64,000 nucleotides of DNA from Dillenia suffruticosa (GCA_033439265.1 JAVTVX010000010.1:11206001-11270000); one strand, 5' to 3'. Counted from the stretch's first letter, positions 37,898 through 64,000 are shown. Program-made: numbers and translations. The notes: generated by a model not told the origin, from the letters alone.

Positions 37898-38799
37898 TGT
37901 AGAGAGAATCCGAGCCACCTGCCCTGCTACCATCATGGTTTTTATTTTTTATTTTTTAATTTTTTGGTGTATGCCGGAGCAAATTACATGGGGAGGGAAG
38001 GTGACACTTGAGCAAAGCTCATTGGCCTGCCATCATGGTTGATGTCTCCTTCAGTGTTGCTGGCCGTTATTATTGATTCTTGGTGTTTTTCTAACAGTCT
38101 TTGACTCGCTCTCTCTCCCTCTCTCTCAAATATTTCAAGAGCTTGAGTGTTTTTTGACCATTGCAAACTAAAACGACCATCGAGTGACGTCTCAATTGAA
38201 GTCGTCGAATTGGACAATTGAGCTTTTCTGATTTACTATGGAAGATGATCTGCTGCGAATATTGTTGATCATCTCTGAGTTCCGGAGATCGAGAGCAATA
38301 AGTGTCGATTTTTTTTTTAAATTAAAAATATTATTTATGTCGGTAATTTTCCAAACTATTAGCAGGCGAATTTTATTTTATTTTATTTTATCTGATTTTC
38401 ATTTTGTGGCAATAAGTAAAGTAGCAGAAGCTAAGTAAAAAGATGTCATAATTGAAGTTGGTGCTTCGTTCGTACTATTGTCAGCCTGGAATTTATAACT
38501 TTGAACAATAAATCATTGATTTGAATTGTGATGTTGTACCGTACCGTGGTGTGTCTCTTCGGTTCGGTTCGTACAAAAAGAACGACTCTTGCTTCTTTTT
38601 CTTTTTTTTTTTTTTTAATTTTGTCAGAAATATTTCACAAATTAATTTTTCCCAATTTTAATTTATTTTTTGAGTACAAAATTAAAGGATAAAAATAAAA
38701 ATAAAAATAAAAATAAAATTGAAATATATGTTATTTTTCAAATATGGATGGTGTTACAGTTAACATCATCCGTGCGGTAGGTAACAAAACTGACAACAA

Positions 38800-41635
38800 A
38801 ACCGAAACCGCTTGTTTTATCGGTCTCTGTATTTGTTTGCTTCTCTCTCTCTCTCTCTCCTTTTGGAACAACACTCGCAGCCAAACTCAGAAACCGATGA
38901 AATCAATAGAAGGATTCTCTCTCTTTCTCTCCCTCTCTTCCATTTCCATAAGAGAGAGAGTAAACTAACAGCACCTGAGTGAGTGATTGATTGATTGAGT
39001 TTTTTTTTTTTTTTTTTTTTTTTTTATCTTTCACGCAGATCTCTCTCTTGTCTCTAGACGACGATGATCGTCGTTTCATTGATTTTAGAGAGACAGAGAG
39101 AGAGAAAGAGAAATCGGATTGCGATGCTGACGACGAAAACGAAGATTTAGATGGTAGACAGCGGTTTTCCATTCGGAGAAATCAGATCTTCATTTTCTCA
39201 ATCCAATTAAGGTTTTCGTTGTTTTGTGTTATGTTTCTTCGATTATTGTTATTTGTCGTGTCTAAAGTTTGAATCCCGGATCGATCTATTGTGGTCGATA
39301 TGTTTGAATTTTGGGATTTTTCTTTCCTTAATTTAGTTCTATTCTATTCTAATTTATTTGTGATATCGCTGGTTGTGTGATTTACTTTTGTTTTTGATTC
39401 TTCAACTGATTTTAGATTCCGTGGATAGTTGATTGCTTAGATTATTGATTTGTCCTTAAATGGCCTGCAACTAAACTTTGAAACAGTTTTTAAGATTGAT
39501 TTTGTTGTTTATTTCAGTATCTCCATTTTTTTCAATAATTCTGGATGTTCAGATCATAAATTAAACTTTGTTTTGGGAACATGTTTGCACAAACCCTGCT
39601 TCTGAATTTGATTTCCTTTTCACCCGTGTAATTCTTGCAATCCCAGTATCAAGTTTTGGAAGGTGAGCATTAGCTCCTAGGAGCGCTTTACAACAAAATT
39701 GTTCTATCTTTCAGGTTTTGATTGTTTTGCAGAGCATTTTGGATTAGTATTGATTGATTTTAGTTATTGAGCGAGATGTTGGGGGTGCTGTGTAATAGGT
39801 ACAAGGATTGGAATTAATAGGATTTGATCTAAATAATTTGACTGATTGTGTTTACCATCTTGATAAATGGAATGGGGGGTTTTTCATTTGGTCAAAGCCA
39901 CATCTGCTTCGCAGATAACAAAATTGGTGAGAAATTTTTGATGCTGAAGTTAGATGTGGGAACTAACCAGTTAGTTTGGTGTTGGAACGTTTATGCTTAA
40001 CGAAGTTGATGGATAAGCAACATACTCTCTTGTTTTGGCATTATTCCTTATGCTTACTACACTTGCATTGTACTAAGTCTAACAATATTCAATGCTTGTT
40101 GAGTGTATATGTCTTTTCTCTGTTGCAACGTGTAATTATTCGGTTAGTTTGGTGTCGTAACGCTGTTGCTAATTGAATTTAATGGATAGGCAACATATTC
40201 TCTTGTTTTGGCATGTATTCTTTATACTTACTACGATTGCATGTACTAAGTCTGGCAAGATTCAATGTTTGTTGAGTTTATATGTCTTTTCTCCAATGCG
40301 ACTGTGTTTAAGGGTGTCTACTATCTCTCCGTGAGGATGTGCCCATGTTTCGTTGAGAAAAGTGGGGGAAGGGAAGATTTTTGTGATTAAATGAAGATTA
40401 TAGAAGTGGAAACCTTGCTTTCAGAACAATTATTAGTTGAGGTCCCTCTTACTATGTTGAGGTTTTCCCTTTTTGCTCATTTATCACAAATGTTTATGTT
40501 TGTAGGCTGATATTGATTGTAGATCTCATATATTAACTAATAATGCAATATTGGCCCGTTTGTGTATCCTGAGCTAGTTTCAACTTGTCTCTATTTTGTA
40601 TTACTCTACTTGTAACATTGTTGAATTAAAGTGTTATTTTTTTAATTTTTTTTATAAGAGAGAAAATGTTTTGCAGGCAGATGTTAAATTTCTTTATAGA
40701 AGGAACTAAAATTATTGTTATATCAATACTTTTATGCTTTGAAAACCTAACCTAATCTCAATTTTCCAAGGATTGGGCCATTAATACCTCTATTGTTCAC
40801 CTGCATGCAGGGAAATTTATTTATACTTTCTGATTTTTCTTATACATGGTTATGTCTTCCTAAGTCTCCATTAATGGCTTGGAGCATTGACCCCTCAAAA
40901 GTAAACCATGTTCACACTATTCGGGATGCTTATAGGACACATGTAGGATATATCATGACACATCCAATTTTCTTATTATTATGATTAATTGGTGTGCGCG
41001 TTTAGATGCTTGATCTCCTTGTTAGAATAACCTAGGTTCGTGTTCTCCCATTAGAGTTTGGAGACTTGGACACTTATTGGACATTTCCTGAACTGCATAC
41101 TAATACGACATGAATGCTTCAAAAAAATATTTTTTCTGCTATTATAATGCTTGCATTGTTTATAATAAGAATAAGAATCTCGTTCAGGACAAAATTATGA
41201 TAACAGTCAAATTTATACTACAAAAATATTTTATTTTGCTTTTGCAATATAATAGGCAAAATGAATTAAGTTATTGTAGTGACCTGTCCTAGCCATTATG
41301 TGTCTTGCTATGTCTGTATTCCTATGTCTGTGTCCATGCTCCATCCCTGAGTTGCCTTTGAGATGAGTGTAGTTTGTGGTCTGGCTAATGCAATGCTTTT
41401 GGCTTAGTGGTAGAATTTGCATTTATCTTAGCATTATGGGTCTTTTTATTGCCAATCCAATTTGTTTTAAAAAGGAGAAAATAATGTTGCTTGGCCACGG
41501 TGTAAATTTTGGTCAAATAGTTAGGAAGGTTTCTGTAACTTAGATTTGGTTTTTGATTTTCCAAAGCTCTTTGCATCTTAAGACTTCTAATCTGTTCTTT
41601 CCCTGCATGTTATTTCACAGGTTCAGAATAGCAAA
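38800..41635 (+). other. Promoter, 5' leader and leader intron of the F-box/kelch gene
   Basis: A CT-rich stretch (38840-38940) and a 25-base T-run (39001-39025) resemble a plant leader region. An acceptor 'ttatttcacag' ends at about 41620, 16 bases before the ATG, showing that a leader intron of roughly 2.4 kb is likely. The donor is unclear; candidates lie between 39150 and 39215. No other coding sequence is supported in this stretch. Confidence 0.55.
39971..40312 (+). repeat. 173-bp tandem duplication in the leader intron
   Basis: Copy 1 (39971-40143) and copy 2 (40144 to about 40312) align end to end. Examples are 'ttagtttggtgttgg' and 'ttagtttggtgtcgt', 'ctcttgttttggcat' in both, and 'tatatgtcttttctc' in both. 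Divergence is moderate, so the duplication is not recent. Confidence 0.88.
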
Positions 41636-43015
41636 ATGGTTTTCAGATACAATCTTGATGAGCAGAGCATGGAGCTGGGTGGAGGAGGTTGTGAGTCACT
41701 AGGCATGGATGGGGAACAGAGATGCATCGTTTCACAGCTAGCTGGATCATGTAATGTAGACTTAGGTTTTATTCAGAAGAATTGGCATCTATTTGAATAC
41801 GTTATAGTGGCTAAGCATAATGACTTGATAAAAGTTGGTGGGAAACGCTTACTCGAGAGTGAAATTTGTGGCTCTTGCTTGGACCATATAGGAAGAAAGA
41901 GAAAGAAGTCAATGGTTGTGGCACAATCTGGAGAGAAAGATAATGCGAGTCAGTCGGATGACAGTTTCTTGCCTGGTCTTAATGATGACACAGCTTTAGA
42001 TATTTTAGCCTGGAGCTGCAGATCAAATTACCCAAAACTTGCTTGCGTGAACAAAAAGTTCAAAGCTTTGAATGACAGTGGATATCTATATAAACTGAGG
42101 CGCCGGTTAGGTGTAACGGAACATTGGGTTTATCTGGCTTGTAATCTAATGCCTTGGGAAGCTTTTGATCCTGTGAGTCAGCGGTGGATGAGGCTACCGA
42201 GAATGCCATGTGATGAGTGCTTTACCTATGCTGATAAGGAGTCTCTTGCAGTTGGTACTGAGTTACTTGTTTTTGGTCGCGAATTATCGGGGTTTGCCAT
42301 ATGGATGTATAGCTTGATTTCTCGTATTTGGTCCAGATGTCCTCTTATGGAGTTGCCTCGTTGTCTTTTTGCTTCAAGCAGCCTTGGTGAAATTGCTATA
42401 GCTGCTGGTGGAAGTGATAAAAATGGGAACGTTTTAAGATCTGCTGAGCTTTACAATTCTGAGCTTGGCATGTGGCAAACCTTACCAAATATGAATATGC
42501 CTCGTAAACTCTGCTCCGGCTTCTTTATGGATGGAAAATTTTATGTCATTGGAGGTATATCAAACCATATGGATTGTCTAACTTGTGGTGAAGAATACAA
42601 CTTGGAAACAAGGACTTGGAGGAGGATTGAAGATATGTACCCTGGCTCTGATGCAATGACACAACTTCCTCCTGCTATGAGATCTCCACCGTTGGTTGCT
42701 GTTGTAAATAATCAGCTCTATTCAGCTGATCAAGCGACAAATGAGGTCAAGAAATATAATAAGGTCAATAACACATGGAGTGTTGTGAAAAGATTGCCGG
42801 TTAGGGCTGACTCATCTAGTGGCTGGGGTCTCGCATTCAAGGCATGCGGCGACAGCTTACTGGTGATCGGAGGCCATAGGGGGCCTGAAGGCGAGGTCAT
42901 TGTGCTGCACTCTTGGCAGCCGGGGAACAGGAATGCAGATAAACAGGAGTGGGATGTGCGTTCAGTCAGGGAGGCCGGTGCCTTTGTGCACAATTGTGCA
43001 GTAATGGGCTGCTAA
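41636..43015 (+). CDS. F-box/kelch-repeat protein (At5g60570/At1g74510-like)
   Basis: A single uninterrupted coding exon of 459 aa. The N-terminal 108 residues are variable with a basic patch (GRKRKKS, about 86-92). The F-box lies at about 111-155 ([17 protein letters not shown]). Kelch repeats at about 175-440 show the typical Gly-Gly pairs and Tyr/Trp pattern ([37 protein letters not shown]), forming a beta-propeller. The end VHNCAVMGC is a hallmark of this plant subfamily. F-box proteins link substrates to SCF ubiquitin ligases through SKP1; the kelch propeller selects the target. The substrate here is unknown. The ATG follows a leader-intron acceptor by 16 bases and is the first in frame. 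Length and domain order are normal for the family. Confidence 0.93.
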   Translation: MVFRYNLDEQSMELGGGGCESLGMDGEQRCIVSQLAGSCNVDLGFIQKNWHLFEYVIVAKHNDLIKVGGKRLLESEICGSCLDHIGRKRKKSMVVAQSGEKDNASQSDDSFLPGLNDDTALDILAWSCRSNYPKLACVNKKFKALNDSGYLYKLRRRLGVTEHWVYLACNLMPWEAFDPVSQRWMRLPRMPCDECFTYADKESLAVGTELLVFGRELSGFAIWMYSLISRIWSRCPLMELPRCLFASSSLGEIAIAAGGSDKNGNVLRSAELYNSELGMWQTLPNMNMPRKLCSGFFMDGKFYVIGGISNHMDCLTCGEEYNLETRTWRRIEDMYPGSDAMTQLPPAMRSPPLVAVVNNQLYSADQATNEVKKYNKVNNTWSVVKRLPVRADSSSGWGLAFKACGDSLLVIGGHRGPEGEVIVLHSWQPGNRNADKQEWDVRSVREAGAFVHNCAVMGC

Positions 43016-44220
43016 AGCTTTTCTTGACTATTTATGCCTTGTAGTTTCAACTCTTTTTTTTTTTGTTGGTACATTAGTAGTTTCAACTATGATGAGATAG
43101 AATCAGGCCCTTTATCTGTTGCCAAAACTAGATTTTTTTTTTCTGACATAATTTATTTGAGCATTTTAGCTTTATAACTGTGCATTCTCTGTTTTTTTTT
43201 TTTTCGTTCCCTCTCTTTTGGCAATTCTCATTTTATTCATATAATAATTTAACTTCAAACTATAATTGGTGTCTCTTCTCATACTTCATTCTAGTTCCAT
43301 AATTGAAGTCAAGGGAATGAGTTTTCTTATTAGAATCTGCTTTGGTTATTAGTTTTAAAGTGTCTATGTATGCGATTTTTGGTCCTGTGTCACTTGGTAA
43401 ATTATTATTGATTCTGCTGAAATGGGTTATTTATTTATTTTTTCTGGTTAAACGTCTTTCATTGTATCGAGCGTGGACTGTAGAGTTGATATATATCACA
43501 CTGCAGGTGGTCATAATCTTGGGACACTAGAATCATTGCTTGTTATAGTTGCAGTCTATGTAATCATATCAGTCTACTTCATGGTTCAAATGGTTTGATG
43601 ATTTATGGTTAAAATGGTCAGTGCACATTGTACTGTTGAAGGATCTTATGTCGGTATGGTACTCCGGCCACCAGGAAGGGACCGAGAGTAAAGTACTTGG
43701 TACGTAGCATCATTTTTGCACAATGATAACCGTGGGTAAGCACTATAGATTTGGTAGGTATTGCCTTTTTTCTTTATTGTTTTTGAAAATGGGCAATGTA
43801 AGATTTTCCCTCTTGGCCTCACAGGTTTTTCTATTGTAAATTCGACTATTTGTTCGCATGCTTGCTCCCCCCCAATGGCAGGGGGATGGACGGGTTAGTA
43901 AGTAGCAATAGCGAGTGATGAACTACTTTCGCCGGCATTTGTGAGCATAATTTTGGTCTGTAAATTTCTTGACCGAAAAAGTAGCTGCAGCTGCTCAATT
44001 TTACAAGACCAATCACGTGCGATCTAGTTTATATGCCGGTTGGTACCAATTTTTGGCGCATAAATATTTCATTTTCGTGAAAAACAAGCTTCCCTGCCTT
44101 TTTAAGCGGCATATTTCACTTCAAACCAGCTGCCTGCATTTTATGTTTTCCCATATTATGTACGCTATTCTCTTATCCATTAACATGATCTGAATTTTAA
44201 TCTCAATACTTTAAGATTGA
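43016..44220 (+). other. 3' flank of the F-box/kelch gene
   Basis: T-rich sequence with runs at about 43054-43063, 43133-43142 and 43190-43203 is the likely 3' untranslated region and flank. No other gene is supported. Confidence 0.5.
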
Positions 44221-44229
44221 CCAGTTAAG

Positions 44230-44333
44230 AGATAAATATAAAAATAATTAAAATAAATAAATAAATATAAAGATAAATGAATAAAAAATAAATAAAAAGA
44301 AAAAGAAATAAATAGATAAATAAATAAATAATA

Positions 44334-44374
<41 letters not shown>
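44230..44374. repeat. (TAAA)n and (TA)n microsatellite at the RTE relic's 3' end
   Basis: Irregular (AAAT)n units (44230-44338) merge into about 17 TA units (44339-44373). The tract abuts the 3' side of a minus-strand RTE LINE relic, where such simple repeats usually form. Confidence 0.8.
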
Positions 44375-44375
<1 letters not shown>

Positions 44376-44394
44376 AGAATATGATAGTTTAATT

Positions 44395-44830
44395 TGTACG
44401 AATTCTTTTACACCACCCATTTCTATTCAAAGTTATCTTCTTTTCTAAACCATTAACTATCGTCTTTACGAATAACTTGTATCCATATTTTTAATAGTCT
44501 ACCCCTACGTTTTACTAGATATCTTATATTTATGTATTCGACTCTCCTAACCAGTGCATCTATAAATCTTCTTTGCACATGTCCAAACTATCTCAGTTGA
44601 CACTTTTGCATGTTATCCACAATTGAACTAACTCACAACTTATTATAAATCTCAATTTATTATTAATCTCTTTGTTTTTAATTCTATTTTTTCTAATTTT
44701 GCCGCACATCCATCTAAATATTCTCATTTCTGTTACGGTCATTTTTTGTTCTTATTATTGTTTAATAGTCCAACACTCAATACCATATAATAGTACAAAT
44801 CTAACCTCATTTTTATTACGACCATTTCTC
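44395..44830 (-). mobile_element. RTE-clade LINE relic (C-terminal ORF fragment)
   Basis: Read on the minus strand, a stop-interrupted frame contains FGHVQRRFIDALVRRVEY and RGRLLKIWIQVIRKD. These match the hallmark C-terminal sequence after the reverse transcriptase in plant RTE LINEs (RWFGHVQRR ... GRPKKTW). Upstream, a degenerate EYLDGCAAKLEKIELK block also fits. It is 5'-truncated, with several stops, and inactive. Confidence 0.85.
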
Positions 44831-44849
44831 TTATCAATTAACATGAAAA

Positions 44850-46740
44850 ACAAAAATATAAGGTTGTGTTTATACAACAAAAATTGAGGCAAAAGAAAAT
44901 AACAAAATTGAGAAAAATTAATATGAAAATTTTCTTTGTTTCCTTGATTAGGTAGGTAATCCGAAGATGGGAAGAATAAGGACGAATTCTTCAGCAGAGG
45001 TTCATTTCATGGTCAAAGGGCAAGACCAACTTTTATATTTTGAAACTCTCTAGAAATCTTTACAATAGAATTCAAAGACTTGAAACAATCAGGTGTAATT
45101 CTTGTATATTTCTGCCTTCCAAAAGAATGATACATAGATACACAAAGCTCAAATCTTTTACAATTCGCACCTGTTTATCGGTATCTTGTCTGGTGCTCAT
45201 TTTATCCTATTATATGCAACAGGATACACGTGTTGTATATGTCCGAAGACACTATACCATAACGTTGGTGGACATGGTCCTAGTTCTTCAGCCTTCAGTC
45301 TCTGATCAGTGTGTGCGCTGAAATGTTGAAGACTTCCCTTGAAAGCAAAACACCTTACATGATTCACTCTCCAGTAAATTGCAACTGCATCTTCAATCTA
45401 AACAGAAAAGAAAGTCTTTGGTAGTCTAGAGAAAGTAAATTTGAGCATGTTATCTGATATGAATGCACGTGAGGGTTGTCCAGAGTGTAATGCTAGAGTC
45501 TACATTGTTTTGGGGAAAATTGCTATAGTGTGCAATACAATAGTTTATCACTGCCTATTATTCCTACCCTTGCAGTATTTTAGTCGGGAACACCCTACAG
45601 TAATCTTCTGCTCTAAGAAAAGGTAATACGGAGATCTCCATTTTCTGGAGGTTCTAAAATTTTCAATAGAAAGTAGCTCAAAATCAGGGGATAATGCAAA
45701 AGATTCCTAATGTCCAAAAACAGAAAAGAAATTGGCTATAGTGTTGCATCAAACAGAATCCTTCCAGAGACAAGACAACTACAGCATATTGGAAGTGTCT
45801 GCAAATAATTCCAACTACCGGTTTGAAAGTTGCATAAAATTGATTACGTGATCTCAGGCCAGAACTTCCTGTTCCCGCCTAATCAGAAGAGATCAAGATA
45901 CCATTCCTTCAATTTGTATTAGAAAAGTATGCCAGACCCAAATCTCCATCACTCACATGCCGCATTATAACTTTCTAACCCTAATTTCATGTTGTATATC
46001 AAACGGTTTTCCACTTTGTTGAAACACATAATTCCATTTCATTATCAAGTTTATTGATAGAATTATTTCACTAAAAAGATTATTCAACGCAAATGACCAG
46101 TTGTGTATCATAGAAATCAAAAAGAACTGTAAGGATTAAGTAAAAAAAGAAATGGACTGCTCTATCAATACCTGTAGCCCTTCTAACAAATCTTGGATCA
46201 ATTATAATACCTGTTTCATTTCACACAAAGAATTAGGAGAAGTGGTTAATCACATGAAAGCTGATAGCAAATTAAAGTGATATCAAGAATGATACGATGT
46301 GCACATTCAATGAAGAATTCATTACCATCCAAAATGGCTTTAGATAAAAACCGGTGGTGGGGGGGGGGGGTTTGGGGTCAAGGTGGTGTAGGGCAGAGCG
46401 GTTCAGGAATTGACAATGGGTTGCAATTGAACGCAGAAGCAGGGAATTTTAAGTTTACTTTGATACACATCAACTGCCGCATGTACCAGGTACTACATAT
46501 GAATGCCCTAAAGAACATACTTTTAGTGACCCTAAAATTACTTGGTAATGGTGTTAGACTGTGGAATGCTTTTGTTCCACCCTATGATAGTTGAGCCCAA
46601 TCCTGAATACTAAAGGTACCTGTATATGCCAGCCGGCAGGCCTTTGACAAAACAGATGTGGATATTGTACAATTCAGAGGTCAATGAACATGTTGTATAT
46701 TTGAAAAACAGTAAAGCAACTTTTCCCTGACCTTTTTCCT
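44850..46740. other. Spacer between LINE relics
   Basis: No supported gene. A 12-base G-run lies at about 46355-46366. The open frame around it (46277-46594) has no recognisable domain. Confidence 0.55.
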
Positions 46741-46760
46741 TCCTCTTTTTCTCTTTCTCT

Positions 46761-46880
46761 TTTTTTTTTTTTTTGATAGAAAAAGACATGTAATAGATCG
46801 AAGGAGAATATGCAAAAGGCTTAAGGTTGGCCAAAAGAAGTAAAGATCAAATACAAAGGCTAACGAAGGACTGCTTTCCA
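46761..46880 (-). mobile_element. Probable L1-type LINE 3' end
   Basis: A 14-base T-run is followed by GATAGAAAAAG and a sequence typical of reverse-complemented plant L1 3' tails (poly-A preceded by CTATC). Only about 120 bp is recognisable. No reverse-transcriptase motif follows within the spacer. Confidence 0.4.
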
Positions 46881-47872
46881 ATCCTTCTTCATCCCTGACT
46901 GAAAGGGTTTGACCTTTTCACTATCCTATTTAGTTTTCTTGCCTCTAAAATTTTAAATATTTATATACTATCCTAAAATTTAAAGCCAAAGGGAAAATCA
47001 CATGGCTTCTTGTCCTTTTACAAGATCCAACATTGAAACTAGACATTGCCATGAGGAAGGGACGGTAATCATTACTAGTAGCATAAAAATGGAAAATAAA
47101 AACCCTAAAAAATACACAGATACAAGACCCTCTATCACAAATGAATCTTTATTCCCCCATAAACTTCATTTTCGACTAGACACTTCTTTAACACCTTTTA
47201 GGATACAATCACTCATCTAATTGATTTGGAAACCAAGTAACTTAACAGACAGTAGCATAAAACTCAAAATAATGCCACCATGAGCAAAAAATGAAGACTT
47301 CAATAAGGTCTGCACAGATAATGGAAAGTAAAATAGATCGAATATCATATTTATTAATTTATTTAAAAATATTTCTTTTTTTTCCTCATATACATATAAT
47401 GCTATTATTTGATAAATGTATATATTATTTACATGCATGCTCATGCTGTGTTGTGTCCCCACTAGTTTTCGTTTCTCCATAGTCCCATGCTGAATTGTCC
47501 CCAAAACCCATGAGCCATGTCTATGAGTCCATTTCATGCTTCAAAGAATAAAATGCATCATCAAAAGTAATGCCATATTGTAATGAATGACAGATTTGGG
47601 AAAACGGAAAACAACAAGGAGAAAAAGGGAAACAGCTACCATTTACCTGCCCAAATAAATAAAATAAACCATATATGATGACCCCGTTACATGAATACTG
47701 GTTTGTCTGTGTAATGTATACATTAACAAGACTCTGTTAAGAGCTAAACTGATAAAATATTATTTTGGTCCATTCCAGAATCCAACTCAGGAAAGTACAA
47801 ACAGCTAGTTTTAGAAAAATAAAAAAAGTCAACGAAGTTAAAGTGAACCACATATACTTACAAAAGAACAAA
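46881..47872 (-). other. 3' flank of the COLD1/GTG-like gene
   Basis: AT-rich sequence past the stop codon at 47873, probably including the 3' untranslated region. No other gene is supported. Confidence 0.45.
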
Positions 47873-62199
<14,327 letters not shown>

Positions 62200-62799
62200 C
62201 TCTCTCTCCCTCTCCCTCCCTCCGTCCCTCCCTCCCTCTCTCTGAAGTTGAATTCACAGATTCAATTGATTTTGGAAGAATGAAGAAGCAGAAGCATTTT
62301 CCAGCGACTGAAATATTTGCAATCTGGATCGGCGGATGATCTCAAAAACCATTCCCACGAACTTTACAGTTTTACTTTTGAATTGGTGCAATTAAACCTC
62401 AACAAAATTATAAAAAAAAAAAAAAGAAAGTACCCAAAAAAAAAAGACCACTAAAATATATTAGAAGATTAAAATATTTGTAAAAAGAAAAGAAAAAAGA
62501 TCCTTCCTATTTTGTGCAATATTATATGTATGTATATATTTGTTAATATTGATATACTAGTTCATAATTTCTAATAACATTGAATTTATTTTTTATAATA
62601 AATTACAAATTATTAAAAAGATATTAACCGTCTTTCTATCCAAAGTTAATTTATTTTTACATAAAATCTAAAATTTAAATATTAAAAATATTAATACTTT
62701 TATTTTGATTATTTAATACTTACGAGTTATATTTATATGTATTCAATAGAATATATAACAGCTATTTTATAAATAAATAAAATATATACTAATAAAATT
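62200..62799. other. Upstream region of the COLD1-like gene
   Basis: A CT-rich tract (62199-62242) adjoins the start codon and forms the likely leader. Beyond about 62340 the sequence is very AT-rich with no supported gene. No strong TATA box could be assigned. Confidence 0.5.
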
Positions 62800-63609
62800 G
62801 AGACATGTAACAAAATAACCCAAAAAAAAATTTAAATAACCCCACCCGAAAAATATTTTTCCAAATAACCCAAATTTATCTGGAGTTAGAGACGCGACAC
62901 ACGGTGTCGCGTTTTCAACCCGCGACAATCTAGAGAGAGAGAGAGAGAGAGCAATCCGCGGGGGGAGGGAGAGAGGGGAGGAGAGCGGCGGGGGGTCCAC
63001 CGGAGGGAGGGGGCTGGCAGCTGGCGGCGGGCGGCGGGCGACGAAGGGGGGAAGGAGAGAGAGAGGGAGGGCCGCGGAGAGTTGCTGTGTCTCTCTCCTC
63101 CCCCCTGCTGCCCTCCGCCCCCCGCGGCCCTCCCTCTCTCTCTCCCTCCCCCTCCGCCCCCGCTGTGTCTCTCTCCTCCCCCCTCCGCCCCCCCCCCCTC
63201 GCGCAGCCCTCCCTCTCTCTCTCCTTCCCCCTCCGCCAGCCCTCCTCCCCTCTCTCTCCTTCCCCCCCTCCGCCCCCCCGCGGCCCTCCCTCTCTCTCTC
63301 CCTCCCCCCTTTGCCCCCCCGCGGCCCTCCCTCTCTCTCTCCTTCCCCCCTCCGCCGCCCGCCGCCAGGCCCCCTCCCCCCGGCGGACCCCCCCGCCTCT
63401 CTCCTCCCCCCTCTCCCTCCCCTCGCGGACTCCTCTCTCTCTCTCTCTTCTCTCTCTCTCTCCTCTCTCTCTCTCTGGGTTGTCACGGGTTGAAGACGCG
63501 ACACAGTGTGTCGCGTCTCCAACTCCCGATAAATTTGGGTTATTTGGGGAAATATTTTTTGGGTGGGGTTGTTTTAAATTTTTTTTTTTGTTATTTTGAT
63601 ACATGTCTC
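62800..63609. mobile_element. 810-bp foldback TIR element with 9-bp TSD and GC-rich core
   Basis: The ends are GAGACATGTA and its reverse complement. The left arm (62800-62945) and right arm (63470-63609) are imperfect reverse complements over about 145 bp. Similarity continues as GA-rich against CT-rich, GC-rich sequence to about 63080 and 63325, so nearly the whole element could fold into one hairpin. It is flanked by AATAAAATT (62791-62799) and AGTAAAATT (63610-63618), a 9-bp duplication with one mismatch, as expected for Mutator-like elements. No transposase is present. The long open frames on both strands inside are products of CT/GA and CCG repeats, not genes. Confidence 0.78.
63100..63360. 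repeat. Tandem GC/CT-rich repeat array at the element centre
   Basis: A unit like GCGGCCCTCCCTCTCTCTCT followed by a C-rich spacer with CTCCGCC recurs at about 63124, 63205, 63281 and 63322. The units vary in length. The array is extremely rich in pyrimidines on the plus strand. Confidence 0.75.
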
Positions 63610-63724
63610 AGTAAAATTGTTGAAAATAATTAATTAAGCATATCACACACCGTTTACCATTTCGCTTGGTTGGTAATATGGCGTGAGAACCCTAGGTGAT
63701 GATCTAAAACTCTCTCTTTTGTTT

Positions 63725-63895
63725 TTATCACCGATATTCGAGTTTTACCTGATTAATCTGATTCGAATACCGTGAAATTAATTTTTTAGGGATTGGATTT
63801 CTCAAATTCTTTTTATCATTTATAAAATTTAAACTTGAGATCTCTTATTAAAAAATAGAGTGTGACTACTTAATTTAAAAAAGTTTGGTCCAAAA
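63725..63895 (+). repeat. Dispersed repeat copy
   Basis: It aligns with 37000-37140: 'gatattcgagttttacct', 'ttaatctgattcgaat', 'ttttagggattggatttctc', 'aatttaaacttgag'. No coding potential. The rest of the right edge (63619-64000) holds nothing else recognisable. Confidence 0.6.
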
Positions 63896-64000
63896 TTCTC
63901 TTTCACTTCCTTAATTGTAAAAACTAGAATACAATGCTCCCAAAATATTTAAAAAGAAAAGGAATAATTTACTATATTATGGAAGACAGATTTTGAGTAT

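Noticed and set aside
37984..38217. 77-codon minus-strand open frame with non-repetitive composition
   Set aside because: No recognisable domain, no promoter or splice context, in a spacer. It could be a small unknown gene, but nothing supports it.
41395..41460. tRNA-like A-box ('cttagtggtagaattt')
   Set aside because: No B-box (GGTTCGAATCC type) at the right distance and no cloverleaf could be formed.
62767..63633. Several long overlapping open frames (170-251 codons) on both strands in the GC-rich block
   Set aside because: They translate to Arg/Gly/Glu or Pro/Ser/Leu repeats created by CT/GA and CCG tracts inside a palindromic element, and exist in many frames at once.

Overview
This is a nuclear genome window from a flowering plant, almost certainly a eudicot. 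It is AT-rich, with intron-split genes that follow the GT-AG rule, CT-rich 5' leaders, many microsatellites, and relics of several plant transposon families. I cannot name the species. Gene models were assembled by joining reading frames at splice sites and checking phase; there is no transcript support.

Layout, left to right. (1) 1-1900: a cluster of a diverged dispersed repeat, then AT-rich spacer. (2) 1997-4777 (+): a complete seven-exon zinc-dependent alcohol dehydrogenase-like gene (375 aa). (3) 5195-7285 (+): a decayed tandem copy of it, interrupted by an 838-bp element with terminal inverted repeats (TIRs) and a 9-bp target-site duplication (TSD), Mutator-like. (4) 7425-10828: a 3.4-kb hAT transposon with an 11-bp perfect TIR, 8-bp TSD, GC-rich subterminal repeats, and a transposase frame broken by two in-frame stops. 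(5) 11075-14707 (-): a five-exon gene for a small plastid inner-envelope-type protein (160 aa). (6) 19234-32451 (-): an 11-exon gene for a 1661-aa PHD-finger protein of the AIPP2/PAIPP2 type, whose first intron appears to be GC-AG. (7) 32.5-38.8 kb: gene-poor spacer. (8) 41636-43015 (+): an intronless F-box/kelch coding sequence with a long 5'-leader intron that contains a 173-bp tandem duplication. (9) 44.2-46.9 kb: LINE relics. (10) 47873-62199 (-): a 13-exon COLD1/GTG-type GPCR-like membrane protein gene (470 aa) with retroelement relics in its introns. (11) 62800-63609: an 810-bp near-palindromic element with a 9-bp TSD and a very GC-rich, CT/GA-rich core.

The host genes are unrelated single-copy-type genes, not a pathway cluster. 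Likely roles are alcohol/aldehyde metabolism, plastid envelope, chromatin-based repression (PHD reader), ubiquitin-ligase substrate selection (F-box/kelch), and cold/ABA-linked G-protein signalling. The most unusual DNA is the layered mobile material: the palindromic element at the right end, the possible gene-capturing Mutator-like element inside the ADH pseudogene, and the nearly intact hAT element.
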